64,000 bases of DNA, taken from NCBI GenBank assembly GCA_028583605.1, contig CM053337.1, positions 18,020,694 through 18,084,693 on the forward strand, given 5' to 3'. This document shows positions 1 through 11,200 of the stretch, piece by piece (position 1 is the stretch's first letter; the number at the start of each line of letters is the position of its first letter). This stretch comes from Dastarcus helophoroides. Its lineage: Eukaryota; Arthropoda; Insecta; Coleoptera; Bothrideridae. Under the pieces are notes generated by a model. That model worked only from the letters and a program-made list of their open reading frames with translations. It made no database searches and was not told the origin of the DNA. The position numbers were made by a program, and so were the translations under genes.

Positions 1-139
1 CGATATGATTTTATTTTTTTTTTAGTAAATAAGTTTTCTTCTGTTAAATCTGGGGTCGTGTGGACGCATTTTAAAAATTTTCTGATGTAAAACGTTATCT
101 GAAGCTTATTTTAAAGTTTTGATTTCGCCAGGTGTCTGT

Positions 140-3100
140 TTACGTCAGCTGTCGCCAACATAAGATGTCATGTGTCAATAGAATAAACTAATAAACAGAA
201 TTCTGTCAGTTACCAGAATTGTACGGTATAGAAAATATTAAATGTTAACAGTTTTTTTTAAAGTGCGATTTTTTTATTACGATATAAAACGACACACTTT
301 TTCAGCTGTAATAAGAAAACATGTCAGCTATCAGTGGAAAAATTCAGAACACCTTATTGAGACATACCATAATATCAAATTTTGTTAGCTGCTAATGATA
401 ATATAACATGAGAAATGTTAATATGAGAAAAAACGTCGCAGTATTATAAACAAAAACATAGGATCTTGGCTGTCAATACGAATATAATTCTGTGAATTGT
501 CAATAGGAAATATTCTTTGTAGATCATATCATGTTTTACGAAATTTTTGTCAGTTTCAAAATGATCAATTTCGTCAGCTGTAATATGAAAAGATGTTGTC
601 AGCTATCACTAGAAAAATTATGAACATTATTGTGACATAGCATGGTATCAAATTTTGTCAGCTGCTAATTAAAGCAGGATAAAATGCCTGGGATATAATA
701 ATAAAAACATAAGATATTCGTTGTTTATAAGAATAACAAACATTCTGTTAGTTGTCAATAAGAATATCAAACATTCTATTAGTTGTCAATAAGAATAACA
801 AACATTCTCTTAGTTGTCAATAAGAATAACAAACATTCTGTCGGTTGTCAATAGGAAATGTATCTTATAGACAACATCATATTTTATTAGTTAACTTGGA
901 AATTTTTTATCGTAAATTGTAAAATGATATAATTTGTCAGCTCTAATACGAAAAAATGTTGTCAGCTATCAGTGGAAAAATTATGTACATTTCATTGTGA
1001 TGTACCATTAAATTTTGTTAGCTGCTAACCTAACTTAACTTAATCTAATGGTAATAGGAGAAAAATGTGGCGATATTATAATTAAAACATAAAACCTTAG
1101 CTGCCAATAAGAATTCTGTCAATTGTCAATAGGACGCAATCGAAAATATTAGATTTTATTAGTTTATAATATGTAAAGTACCAATTTTTTATTATAACAT
1201 TTAAAATAAAACATTTTGTCAGCTATAATAAAAAAACATATTGTCAGCTATCAGTGGCAAAACTCAGAATACAATTGTGATATACTTTAGAATACAATTG
1301 TGACATACCTTGGCATCAGATTTTGTTAACTGCTAATGATAATAGGAGAAAAATGTCTCGCTATTATAAAAAAATCATAACCTCTCAGCTAACAATAAGA
1401 ATAAGCACAATTCTGTCAATCTGTCAGTGGGAAATGTACGCTATAGAAAACATCAGATTTGTCAGTTTTTAGTAAGTAAAGAACAACATTTTTAGTATGT
1501 CTTAGAAAAATGACACGTTTTGTCAGTTATAATAAGAGAAGCTTTTGTCAGCTATTAGTTAAAACATGAAGACTTTATTATAACATACTATGGTACCAAA
1601 TTTTGTTAGCTGCTTATAATAATAGGGGAAAAATGTCGGGGCATTATAAAAAAAAACCAGAAGGTCTTAGCTGACAATAGGACTAAGTACAATTCTGTTA
1701 ATTGTTAATAGAAAATGTAGGCACTAGAAAACATCAGATTTATCGGTTTTTACTAAGAAAGAACGAAATTTTTATTGTGTCTTAGAAAATGACACGTTTT
1801 GTCAGTTATAATGAGAGACGGTTTTGTCAGTTATAATGAGAGAAGGTTTTGTCAGCTATTAGTTCAAATATAAACACTTCATTATGGCATTCTATGCCAC
1901 CAAATTTTATTAGCTTCTCATGATAATAGGAGAAAAATAGTGAGGCATCATATAAAAAAACAGAAGATCTCAGCTGACAATAAGATCAAGTATAATTCTG
2001 TTAATTGTCAATAGGAAATGTACGCTATAGAAAACAGCAGATTTATCAGTTTTTAGTAAGTGAAGAACGAAATTTTTATTGTTTCTTAGACAATGACATA
2101 TTTGATCAGCTACAATAAGAGGAGCCTTTGTCAGCTATTAGTTAAAACATGAAGACTTTATTATGACATACTATGGTACAAAATTTTGTTAGCTGCTAAT
2201 AATAATAGGGGAAAAATGTCAATGCATTATAAAAAACCAGAAGGTCTTAGCTGACAATAGGAATAAGTACAATTCTGTTAATTGTTAATAGAAAATGTAG
2301 GCAATAGAAAACATCAGATTTATCGGTTTTTAGTAAGAAAAAACGAAATTTTTATTGTGTCTTAGAATATGACACGTTTTGTCAGTTACAATGAGAGAAG
2401 ATTTTGTCAGCTATTAGTTGAAATATGAACACTTTATTATGGCTTTCTATGGCACCCAATTTTGTAAGCTACTAATGATAATAGGAGAAAACATGGTGAG
2501 GCATTATAAAAAAAAACCGAAGATCTCAGCTGACAATAAGATCAAGTACAGTTCTGTTAATTGTCAATAGGAAATATACGCTATAGAAAACAGCAGATTT
2601 ATCAGTTTTTAGTAAGTGAAGAACGAAATTTTTATTGTTTCTTAGACAATGACATATTTGGTCAGCTACAATAAGAGGAGCTTTTGTCAGCTATTTAAAA
2701 CATGAAGACTTTATTATGACATACTAGGGTACCAAATGTTGTTAGCTGCTAATAATAATAGGGGAAAAATGTCAAGGCAGTATAAAAGAACCAGAAGGTC
2801 TTAGCTGACAATAGGAATAAGTACAATTCTGTTAATTGTTAATAGAAAATGTAGGCACTAGAAAACATCAGATTTATGGGTTTTTAGTAAGAAAGAACGA
2901 AATTTTTATTGTGTCCTAGAAAATGACACGTTTTGTCAGTTACAATGAGAAGCTTTTGTCAGCTATTAGTTGAAATATGAACACTTTATTATGGCATTCT
3001 GTGGCACCAAATTTTGTAATAAAGCTACTAATGATAATAGGAGAAAAATGGTGAGGCATTATAAAAAACAGAAGATCTCAGCTGACAATAAGATCAAGTA

Positions 3101-4535
3101 CAATTCTGTTAATTGTCAATAGGAAATGTGTGCTATAAAAAAGAGCAGATTTATTGTTGTTTAGTAAGTGAAAAACGAAATTTTTAATGTTTCTTCACAT
3201 GTTGTCAGCCATAATAAAAGATTTTGTCAGGTTCAACAAGAGAAGCTTTTGTCAGCTATCAGTGGAAACACGAAAAATTTATTATGACATATGATGGCAT
3301 CAAATTTTGTTAGCTGCTAATAGTAATATGAGAAAAATGTCGCTGTATTATAATAAAAACATAAGATGTCAGCTGTCAATAAGAATGAGCAGAATTCTCT
3401 TAACTGTCAATGAAAAGTGGATGCTATAGAAAACATTAGATTTTATCCGTTTTTATCAAGTAAAATACGAAGTTTTTATTGCGTCTTAGAAAATGTCACA
3501 TTTTGTCAGCTATTATGAGAGAAGATTTTGTCAGCTATTAGTAAAAACAAACAATTTATTATGACATACCATCAGATTGTATCAGCGGCCAATGAAAGCA
3601 GATAAAAATGTCGCGGTATTTTAATAAAAACCTAAGATGTCAGCTGTCAAAAAGAATGAGCAAAATTTTGTCAGCTGTCAATAAGAAGTGTACGCTGTAG
3701 AAAACATCAGATTTTATCAGTTTTTAGTAAGTAAAAAACGAAATTTTATTGTGGATTAAAAAATGACACATTTTGTTAGCCATAAGAAGAAAATATTTTG
3801 TCAGCTATCAGTGGAAACATTAATAACACTTTATCGTGACACAGCATGCCATCAACATTTGTCAGCTGCTAATGAAAACAGATAAAAATGTCGCTTTATT
3901 ATAATTAAAACATTAGATTTCAGTTGTCAATAAGAATAAGCGAAATTCCATCAGTTCATTGTCAATTGTCAATAAGCAGGTTACGCTATAGGAAATATCA
4001 GATTTTATCAATTTTTACTAATAAAAGAATGAAATTTTATTGTGTAGTAGAAAAGACACATTTTGTCAGCAATAATAACACAATATTTTGTCAGCAATAA
4101 TAATGCAATATTTTGTCAGCTATAGTAGCAAAATATTTTGTCAGTTCTTAGTGGAAACATTATAAATATATAACACGTGACACTTAACATAACATGTGGC
4201 ATCAAAGTATAGCAACTGTTAATAAAAACAGAAAAAAACATTGCAGTTATATAATTAAAACATCTCAGCTGCCAATAAGAATTCTGTCAATTGCCAATAG
4301 GAAATGTACGGTATAGAAAACAAGAATTTGTCAGTTTGACGTTCAAAATTTCACATTAAGTCAGCTGTAACAAGAAAATGTTTTGTCAGCTGTACATATT
4401 TTGTCAGTTGCACACAGAAAACATTTTGTCAGCTAACAGTGGACAAATTATGGATACTTTATTGTGACATACTATGATATCAAATTTTATTAGTTATCAA
4501 TAAAAAATAAGCAGAATGTTGGTCAATTGCCAATA
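140..4535 (+). repeat. Tandem array A, ~285 bp unit, partly dimeric
   Basis: This is an intronic array upstream of the first exon. A marker phrase around TTGTTAGCTGCTAATGATAA recurs near 380, 657, 1017, 1325, 1607, 1905, 2188, 2463, 2741, 3015, 3310, 3588 and 3860, so units are about 270-360 bp and quite diverged. Between about 1600 and 3100 there is a two-unit higher-order repeat. One version carries CCAGAAGGTCTTAGCTGAC (near 1660, 2237 and 2790) and the other CAGAAGATCTCAGCTGAC (near 1960, 2517 and 3068), giving a period near 560 bp. Many units contain GTCAGCTG, an E-box. No open frame persists across units. Confidence 0.85.
741..864 (+). repeat. 31 bp local repeat, four copies
   Basis: The phrase CATTCTGTTAGTTGTCAATA followed by AGAATAACAAA starts at 741, 772, 803 and 834, an exact 31 bp spacing. 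It is a local expansion nested inside one unit of array A. Confidence 0.9.
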
Positions 4536-4666
4536 GGTGGCTATAGTGTTATAACTGACGACACGATTTCATAGTCACTTGCTAAAATGACCGATTTACG
4601 ATGAAACTGTGTTGATTAATCGGAAACTCTAATTGGGGCAAAATGTGAAGGATTTTTTTTTTGTAG

Positions 4667-4891
4667 GCATACGCTTTGAGTCCGGCCGGTCCGGGTTACA
4701 TGGGTGGTCCTGGCGCAAGCCCGACACAGGCCATCGGGGAGCCTTTTACCGCGGACAGTCCGTACTTTCCTTTTAACACGCGAACGCCCAGTAGATTATC
4801 GCCCGCCAAAGCGAAAGTCACCCCGGCGCTGAGGCCGACGAAAGACGAACCCCAACAGACAGGCACTGCCATAGACCAACAACAGTGGGTG
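4667..4891 (+). CDS. da: Daughterless-like E-protein, internal exon (first visible)
   Basis: This is an internal coding exon of a class I bHLH transcription factor; such E-proteins dimerise with tissue-specific bHLH proteins and bind E-boxes in the nucleus. It is 225 bp (75 codons), open throughout and phase 0 at both ends. The acceptor is a T-run ending TTGTAG and the donor is GTAAGT at 4892. The peptide begins AYALSPAGPGYMGG, contains DSPYFPF and SPAKAKVTPALRP, and ends AIDQQQWV. It is rich in proline, glycine and serine, as expected of the disordered N-terminal half of E-proteins. Taken alone it would not be diagnostic; the family call rests on the downstream exons, which continue in the same phase. 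Drosophila Da has a comparable IDQQQ stretch in this region, a weak similarity recalled rather than aligned. The base composition, near 60% GC, stands out sharply from the flanking introns. The next exon seen is 54.3 kb away, so small exons in between cannot be excluded. Confidence 0.85.
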
Positions 4892-5900
4892 GTAAGTACC
4901 ATATTTTACCAACGAATCGCCAAGTTTGGCTCCACCATCGTATGAAGTTATGATGTAATTGCACCGTTACTGAAATAAGACGTAGCTGACGAAGCTGTTA
5001 CTTGACTGTTTTATTAGTAAACTATGGAACATCTGCTTCGTTCCCAACTGGTATATGTCTGCATATTACTATAAAAAGCTCGAAGTTTTCTTGTCAGTTG
5101 TCAATAGGAAAAATTATAAATTTTGTCAGCTGACAGTAGGAAAAATATGAATTTGTTTTTTGCAGTTTAAAAAGTGGGAAAAAAGAGAGCTATCAGTAAG
5201 AAAAGTACAGTTCAGCATATAAAAAAGTAAATTATTTCAGCTACGCAACATATGCAGCTGACAAAATTCCATTTTCGAAGGTTTTTCCTATAAAGAAAGC
5301 TTAATTCGGTGAGCTGTTTATCAAAAAAATGCGAAAACGATGTTCCTTGTAGAAAATACGTATCATTAAGAAGTTTGAGGTTTTCCCGTCAGTTGCCAAT
5401 GGGGCTTTTCCCGTCAGTGGTCAATAGGAAAAATGATACATTTTGTCAGCTGACAGTAGGAAAGATACGAATTTGTTTTTTGCGGTTTAAAAAGGGTTAC
5501 ATTTTATCAGCTATCAGTAACAAAAGTACAGTTCAACATATAAAAGAGTGAATTATTTCAGCTACGTGCTTGTTTCATACGCAGCCCGACTTATGTTATA
5601 CGCACCTGACAAAATTCCATTTTTGTAGGTTTTTCCTCAAAAAAAGCTTAATTCGGTCAGCTGTTTACCGGAAAAACATGAAAACGACGTTCCTCATAGA
5701 AAATATACAATTTTTAAAAGTTTGAGGTTTCCCTGTCAGCTGTCAATATAGAAAATTAGACAGTTTGTCAGCTGACAGTGGGAAAAATACGAATTTGGTT
5801 TTTGCAGTTTAAAAAGTGTTACATTTTGTCAGCTATCAGTAGGAAAAGTACAATACAACATATAAAAGAGTGAATTATTTCAGCTATACTTGTTTCATAC

Positions 5901-5963
5901 GCAGCTGACTTCTCGTACTTAGCTGAAGTCTCGTACGCAGCTGACGTCTCGTACGCAGCTGAC
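5901..5963 (+). repeat. 18 bp subrepeat (GCAGCTGACGTCTCGTAC), four copies
   Basis: Copies begin at 5901, 5919 (diverged), 5937 and 5955. Each copy carries a palindromic CAGCTG, and GACGTC appears at some junctions. The subrepeat is nested inside array B. Confidence 0.9.
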
Positions 5964-6252
5964 AAAGTTCCATTTTCGTTGATTTATTCTAAAAAAAACC
6001 CAATTCGGTTGGTTGTTTATCAGAAAAACGTGAAAACGATGTTCCTTGTAGAAAATATATATCTTTAAAAAATTTGAGGTTTTCCCGATAACTGTCAATA
6101 AGGACAATTAGACATTTTGTCAGCTGACAGTGAGAAAAATAGGAATTTGTTTTTTGTAGTTAAAAAAGTGTTATATCTTGACAGCTATTAGTAAGAAAAG
6201 TACAGTTCAACATATAAAAGAGTGAATTATTTCAGCTACACTTGTTTCATAC

Positions 6253-6315
6253 GCAGCTGACGTCTCGTACGCAGCTGACGTCTCGTACGCAGCTGACGTC
6301 TCGTACGCAGCTGAC
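6253..6315 (+). repeat. 18 bp subrepeat, four copies (next unit)
   Basis: GCAGCTGAC starts at 6253, 6271, 6289 and 6307, an exact 18 bp spacing. The following unit has only two copies (6606 and 6624). Copy number therefore changes independently of the surrounding 330 bp unit. Confidence 0.92.
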
Positions 6316-7479
6316 AAAATTCCATTTTCGTTGGTTTTTCCTAAAAAAAAACCCAATTCGGTTGGTTGTTTATCAGAAAAACTTGGAAACGATGTTTCTT
6401 GTAGAAAATATACATCTTTAAAAAGTTTGGGGTTTTACCGTCAACTGTTAATAAGGAAAATTGGACATTTTGTCAGCTGACAGTGGGAAAAATAGGAATT
6501 TGTTTTTTGTAGTTAAAAAAGTGTTATATCTTGACAGCTATTAGTAAGAAAAGTACAGTTCAACATATAAAAGAGTGAATTATTTCAGCTATACTTGTTT
6601 CATACGCAGCTGACGTCTCGTACGCAGCTGACAAAATTCCATTTTTGTTGGTTTTTCCTAAAAAAAAACCAATTCGGTCGGTTGTTTATCAGAAAAACGT
6701 GAAAACGAAGTTCCTTGTAGAAAATATACATCTTTAAAAAGTTTGAGGTTTTCCCGTCAATTGTCAATAAGGAAAATTAGACATTTTGTCAGCTGACAGG
6801 TAAAAATACAAATTTGTTTTTTGTAATTAAAAAAGTGTTATATCTTGACAGCTATCAGTAAGAAAATTGCAATTCATCGTATAAAAGAGTAACGTATTTC
6901 AGTTACGTACTTATCCCATACGCAGCTGACTTATCTCATACGCAGCTGACAATTCCAGTTTCGATGGTTTTTCCTAAAAAAAAGCTTAATTCGGTCAGCT
7001 GTTTACCAGAAAAACGTGAAAACGGCGTTCCTCGTAGAAAATATACAACTTTTAAAAGTTTGAGGTTTTCCCGTCAGCTGTCAATATAGAAAATTAAAAA
7101 TTTTGTCAGCTGACAGGAAAAATACGAATTTGTTTTTTGCATTTTAAATAGTGTTACACTTTGACAAATATCAGTAAGAACACATAAAAGAGTACATTGT
7201 TTCTACCACGTACTTACCTTATACGCAGCTGACAAAATTTCATTTTCGAATCGAAGGTTTTTTTCTAAAAAAAAACCTAATTTGATCGACTGTTTATCAG
7301 AAAAGTACGAAAGCAATGTTCCTTGTAGAAAATATAGATCTTTAAAAACTTGGGGTTTAATCGTCAGCTGACGCTATGAAAAATTATAAATTTTGTCAGC
7401 TATCGATAGAAAGAATACGAATTTGTTTCTTGATATTCAAAACGTGAAACGTAGCTTTTTCGTCATCCGAATATGATGT

Positions 7480-7610
7480 AATTGCTTCTTACCGAATTAT
7501 GACACAACCGAGTCGTTTCCAGTTATGACGTAGCTGCGTCGTTTTCAAGTAATGACGTAGCTGCTTCGTTTCCAGGTAATGACGTAGCTAAACTATGACG
7601 TAACTACTTT
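7480..7610 (+). repeat. 27 bp repeat with TGACGTA motifs
   Basis: ATGACGTAGCTGC-type units start near 7525, 7552 and 7579, a 27 bp spacing, with decayed copies on either side. The TGACGTA core resembles a CRE/ATF site; function is not shown. A related fragment (AAGACGTAGCTGACGAAGC) lies near 4977, just after the first exon. Confidence 0.75.
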
Positions 7611-8249
7611 GTTAAAATGCTTAACCTAATCGAATCTGGACGAAGTAAAAATTTAATAATTAAATCTTGAAATAAAATGGAAGTTTTTATTGATAACATT
7701 TGGTTAAAAAATCCGTTTCTTTAAAAAATAATAATAAATAGACACTGTTGCCGTTTTTTTACGTTCTCGGGGAATTTAACTACCTGCAATCGATCCGAAT
7801 ATAATTGTCGCATTACTTACGTGTTCCTTGAAAACAGTGTCGACTTTCTATCGAGAACGACGAGCTTAAATATCGAATGTGTGACGGAAAGGGTGCGAGG
7901 GGGGGCGGCAAGCAGTTGTATCGGAACGACCCGAGGGGATTGATTCCCCCTACGGGAGAAACAAATCTTTTCTCCATTAAATATTTAAAACTACAGCATA
8001 CTAGAGTGTGAGCCTTACACGCAACGCAACTTTCCCTGTCCTTTCTTTTCCCAACTTCGAGCGCCGCTCCCGAAGAAATGAAGACGCACGAATTCCCTCC
8101 CCTTAAAGACGCCGAAAAACATCTCCGGTTTCTGTCAGTTTAAGACAGTCGTGATTCGAACGGTTTTGTCAATTTTTTGTTTGTTTATTTATGATTTTGT
8201 TAATGTAATATTTTTTCTTTGATGGAGGTGATAAGAATTCAGTAGAATC
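7611..8249 (+). other. Unique intron island, candidate regulatory sequence
   Basis: This stretch has no visible tandem repeat and higher sequence complexity, with GC-richer parts at about 7830-7950 and 8030-8140. I see no open frame of note and no splice-flanked exon with family similarity. It is one of few non-satellite stretches in the intron, so a cis-regulatory role is plausible but unproven. Confidence 0.35.
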
Positions 8250-11200
8250 GACGTAATCGTAGGGAATTTTAAACACCAACTGAATGCTGCTGAAGGTATC
8301 AGGAGCAATACGAAGGCTTCTGAAAATATCAGAGCCACTTTAAATGAGGAACCAAGTTATAAAGAAGGCTCCAAGAAATCTTCGATCGAATCAAAGGTTT
8401 CTAATATTACTCGAGTTTGCTTGGAAGTTTGTAAATGTAACATAGTCAATTTGAAGGCTTCTGTAAGGCTCAGAATAATCTCTAAACTTTCATAAGGGCC
8501 AAAGATATTCTAAAGTCGTTTTAGGGCGACAGAATTACTTTCAAGAGCGTTTAAAATTTTTAAACACTGATTGAACACTGGAAGGTATCAGGAGAAAAAC
8601 AAAGGCTTCTGAAAGTATCAGAGGCACTTTAAAGGTCTTAAATGAGGAACCAAGTTGTAGGGAAGGCTCCAAGAAATCTTCAACCGAATCAAAGACTTCT
8701 AATATTACTTGAATTTGCTTAGAAGTTTTTAAATGTAACATAGTCAGTTTGAAGGCTTCTGTAAGGTTCAGAATGATTTCTAGGCTTTCATAAGGACCAA
8801 CAATATTCTAAAGTCGTTTTAGGGCGACAGAATTACTTTCAAGAGCGTTTAAAATTTTTAGTCACTGATTGAACACTGTGGAATGTATCGGGATCAATAC
8901 AAACGCTTCTGAAAGTATCAGGGGCACTTTAAAGGTCTTAAATGAGGAACCAAGTTGTAGGGAAGGCTTCAAGAAATCTTCAATCGAATCAAAGGCTTCT
9001 AATATTAATCAAGTTCGCTTGGAAGTTTTCAAATGTAAAATAGTCAGTTTGAAGGCTTCTGTAAGGCTCAGAATGATTTCTAGACTTTTATAAGGACCAA
9101 AGATATTCTAAAGTCGTTTTAGGGCGGAAGAATTACTTTCAAGAGCGTTTAAGATTTTTAGACATTGATTAAACACTATGGAAGGCATCAGCAGCAATAT
9201 AAAGGCTTCTGAAAGTATCAGGGGCACTTTAAAGGTCTTAAATGAGGAACCAAGTTGTAGGGAAGGCTTCAAGAAATCTTCAACCGAATCAAAGGCTTCT
9301 AATATTACTCAAGTTCGCTTGGAAGTTTTTAAATGTAAAATAATCAGTTTGAAGGCTTCTGTAAGGCTCAGAATGATTTCTAGACTTTTATAGGGATCAA
9401 AGATATTCTAAAGTCGTTTTAGGGCGACAGAATTACTTTCAAGAGCGTTTAAAATTTTTAGTCACTGATTGAACACTGTGGAATGTATCGGGATCAATAC
9501 AAACGCTTCTGAAAGTATCAGGGGCACTTTAAAGGTCTTAAATGAGGAACCAAGTTGTAGGGAAGGCTTCAAGAAATCTTCAATCGAATCAAAGGCTTCT
9601 AATATTAATCAAGTTCGCTTGGAAGTTTTTAAATGTAAAATAGTCAGTTTGAAGGCTTCTGTAAGGCTTAGAATGATTTCTAGACTTTTATAAGGACCAA
9701 AGATATTCTAAAGTCGTTTTAGGGCGGAAGAATTACTTTCAAGAGTGTTTAAGATTTTTAGACATTGATTGAACACTATGGAAGGCATCAGCAGCAATAT
9801 AAAGGCTTCTGAAAGTATCAGGGGCACTTTAAAGGTGTTAAATGAGGAACCAAGTTGTAGGGAAGGCTTCAAGAAATCTTCAACCGAATCAAAGGCTTCT
9901 AATATTACTCAAGTTCGCTTGGAAGTTTTTAAATGTAAAATAATCAGTTTGAAGGCTTCTGTAAGGCTCAGAATGATTTCTAGACTTTTATAGGGATCAA
10001 AGATATTCTAAAGTCGTTTTAGGGCGACAGAATTACTTTCAAGAGCGTTTAAAATTTTTAGTCACTGATTGAACACTGTGGAAGGTATCGGGAGCAATAC
10101 AAACGCTTCTGAAAGTATCAGAGGCACTTTAAAGGTCTTAAATGAGGAACCAAGCTGTAGGGAAGACTCCAAGAAATCTTCAACCGAATCAAAAACTTTT
10201 AATATTACTCGAGTTCACTTGGAAGTTTGTAAATGTAACATAGTCAGTTTGAAGGCTTCTGTAAGGCTCAGAATGATTTCTAAACTTTTATAAGGACCAA
10301 AGATATTCTAAAGTCGTTTTAGGGCGACAGAATTACTTTTAAGATCATTTAAAATTTGTAGACACTGGCTGAATACTATTAAAGGTTTTAGGAGCAATAC
10401 AAAGGCTTCTGAAGTTCAGAGGCACTTTAAAGATCTTAAATGAGGAACCAGCTTCTTGGGAAGGTTCCAAGAAGTTTTCAGCTAAATCAAATGCTTCTAA
10501 GATTACTGGACTTTGTTTGGAAGGTTATAAATGTTACATAGTCAGTTTGAAGGCTTCTGTAAGGCTAAGAATCATCTCTAAGCTTTAATAAATACCAAAT
10601 ATATTTTAAAGCCATTTTAGAGCGACAGAGTTACTTTAAGAGGTTTTGAAATTGTTAGACACTGACTAAATACTATAAAAGGCATTAGGAGCAATACTAA
10701 GGCTTCTGAAAGTATCTAAGGCACTTTGAAGGTCTCAAATGAGAAGCCAAATTTTAGGGGAGGTTTCAAGAAGTCTTCAACTAAATAAAAAAATTTTAAT
10801 ATTGCTCGAGTTCGCTTGAAAGTTTGTAAATGTAACATAGTCAGTTTGAAGGCTTCTGTAAGGCTCAGAATGATCTCTAGGCTTTCATAAGGACCAAAAA
10901 TATTCTAAAGTCGTTTTAGGCTGGCAGAATTACCTTCAAGAGCGTTTAAAATTTTTAGACATTGATTGAACACTATGGAAGGCATCAGCAGCAATATAAA
11001 GGCTTCTGAAAGTATCAGGGGCACTTTAAAGGTGTTAAATGAGGAACCAAGTTGTAGGGAAGGCTTCAAGAAATCTTCAACCAAATCAAAGGCTTCTAAT
11101 ATTACTCAAGTTCGTTTGGAAGTTTTTAAATGTAAAATAGTCAGTTTGAAGGCTTCTGTAAGGCTCAGAATGATTTGTAGACTTTTATAAGGATAAAAGA

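Larger units (their letters stand above)
5085..7440 (+). repeat. Tandem array B, 315-355 bp unit, CAGCTG-rich
   Basis: The phrase TTTTGTCAGCTGACAG recurs near 5113, 5445, 5767, 6118, 6473, 6787 and 7105, with a decayed copy near 7397, giving about seven units. Each unit carries the same ordered blocks: a T-rich AATTTGTTTTTTGCAGTTTA block, a CAACATATAAAAGAGTGAAT block, a CATACGCAGCTGAC block, then a block around CAATTCGGT and TTTATCAGAAAAACG, then a GAGGTTTTCCCGTCA block. Unit length varies mainly because an internal 18 bp subrepeat is present one to four times. By hand count there are about 25 CAGCTG hexamers here. Confidence 0.9.
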
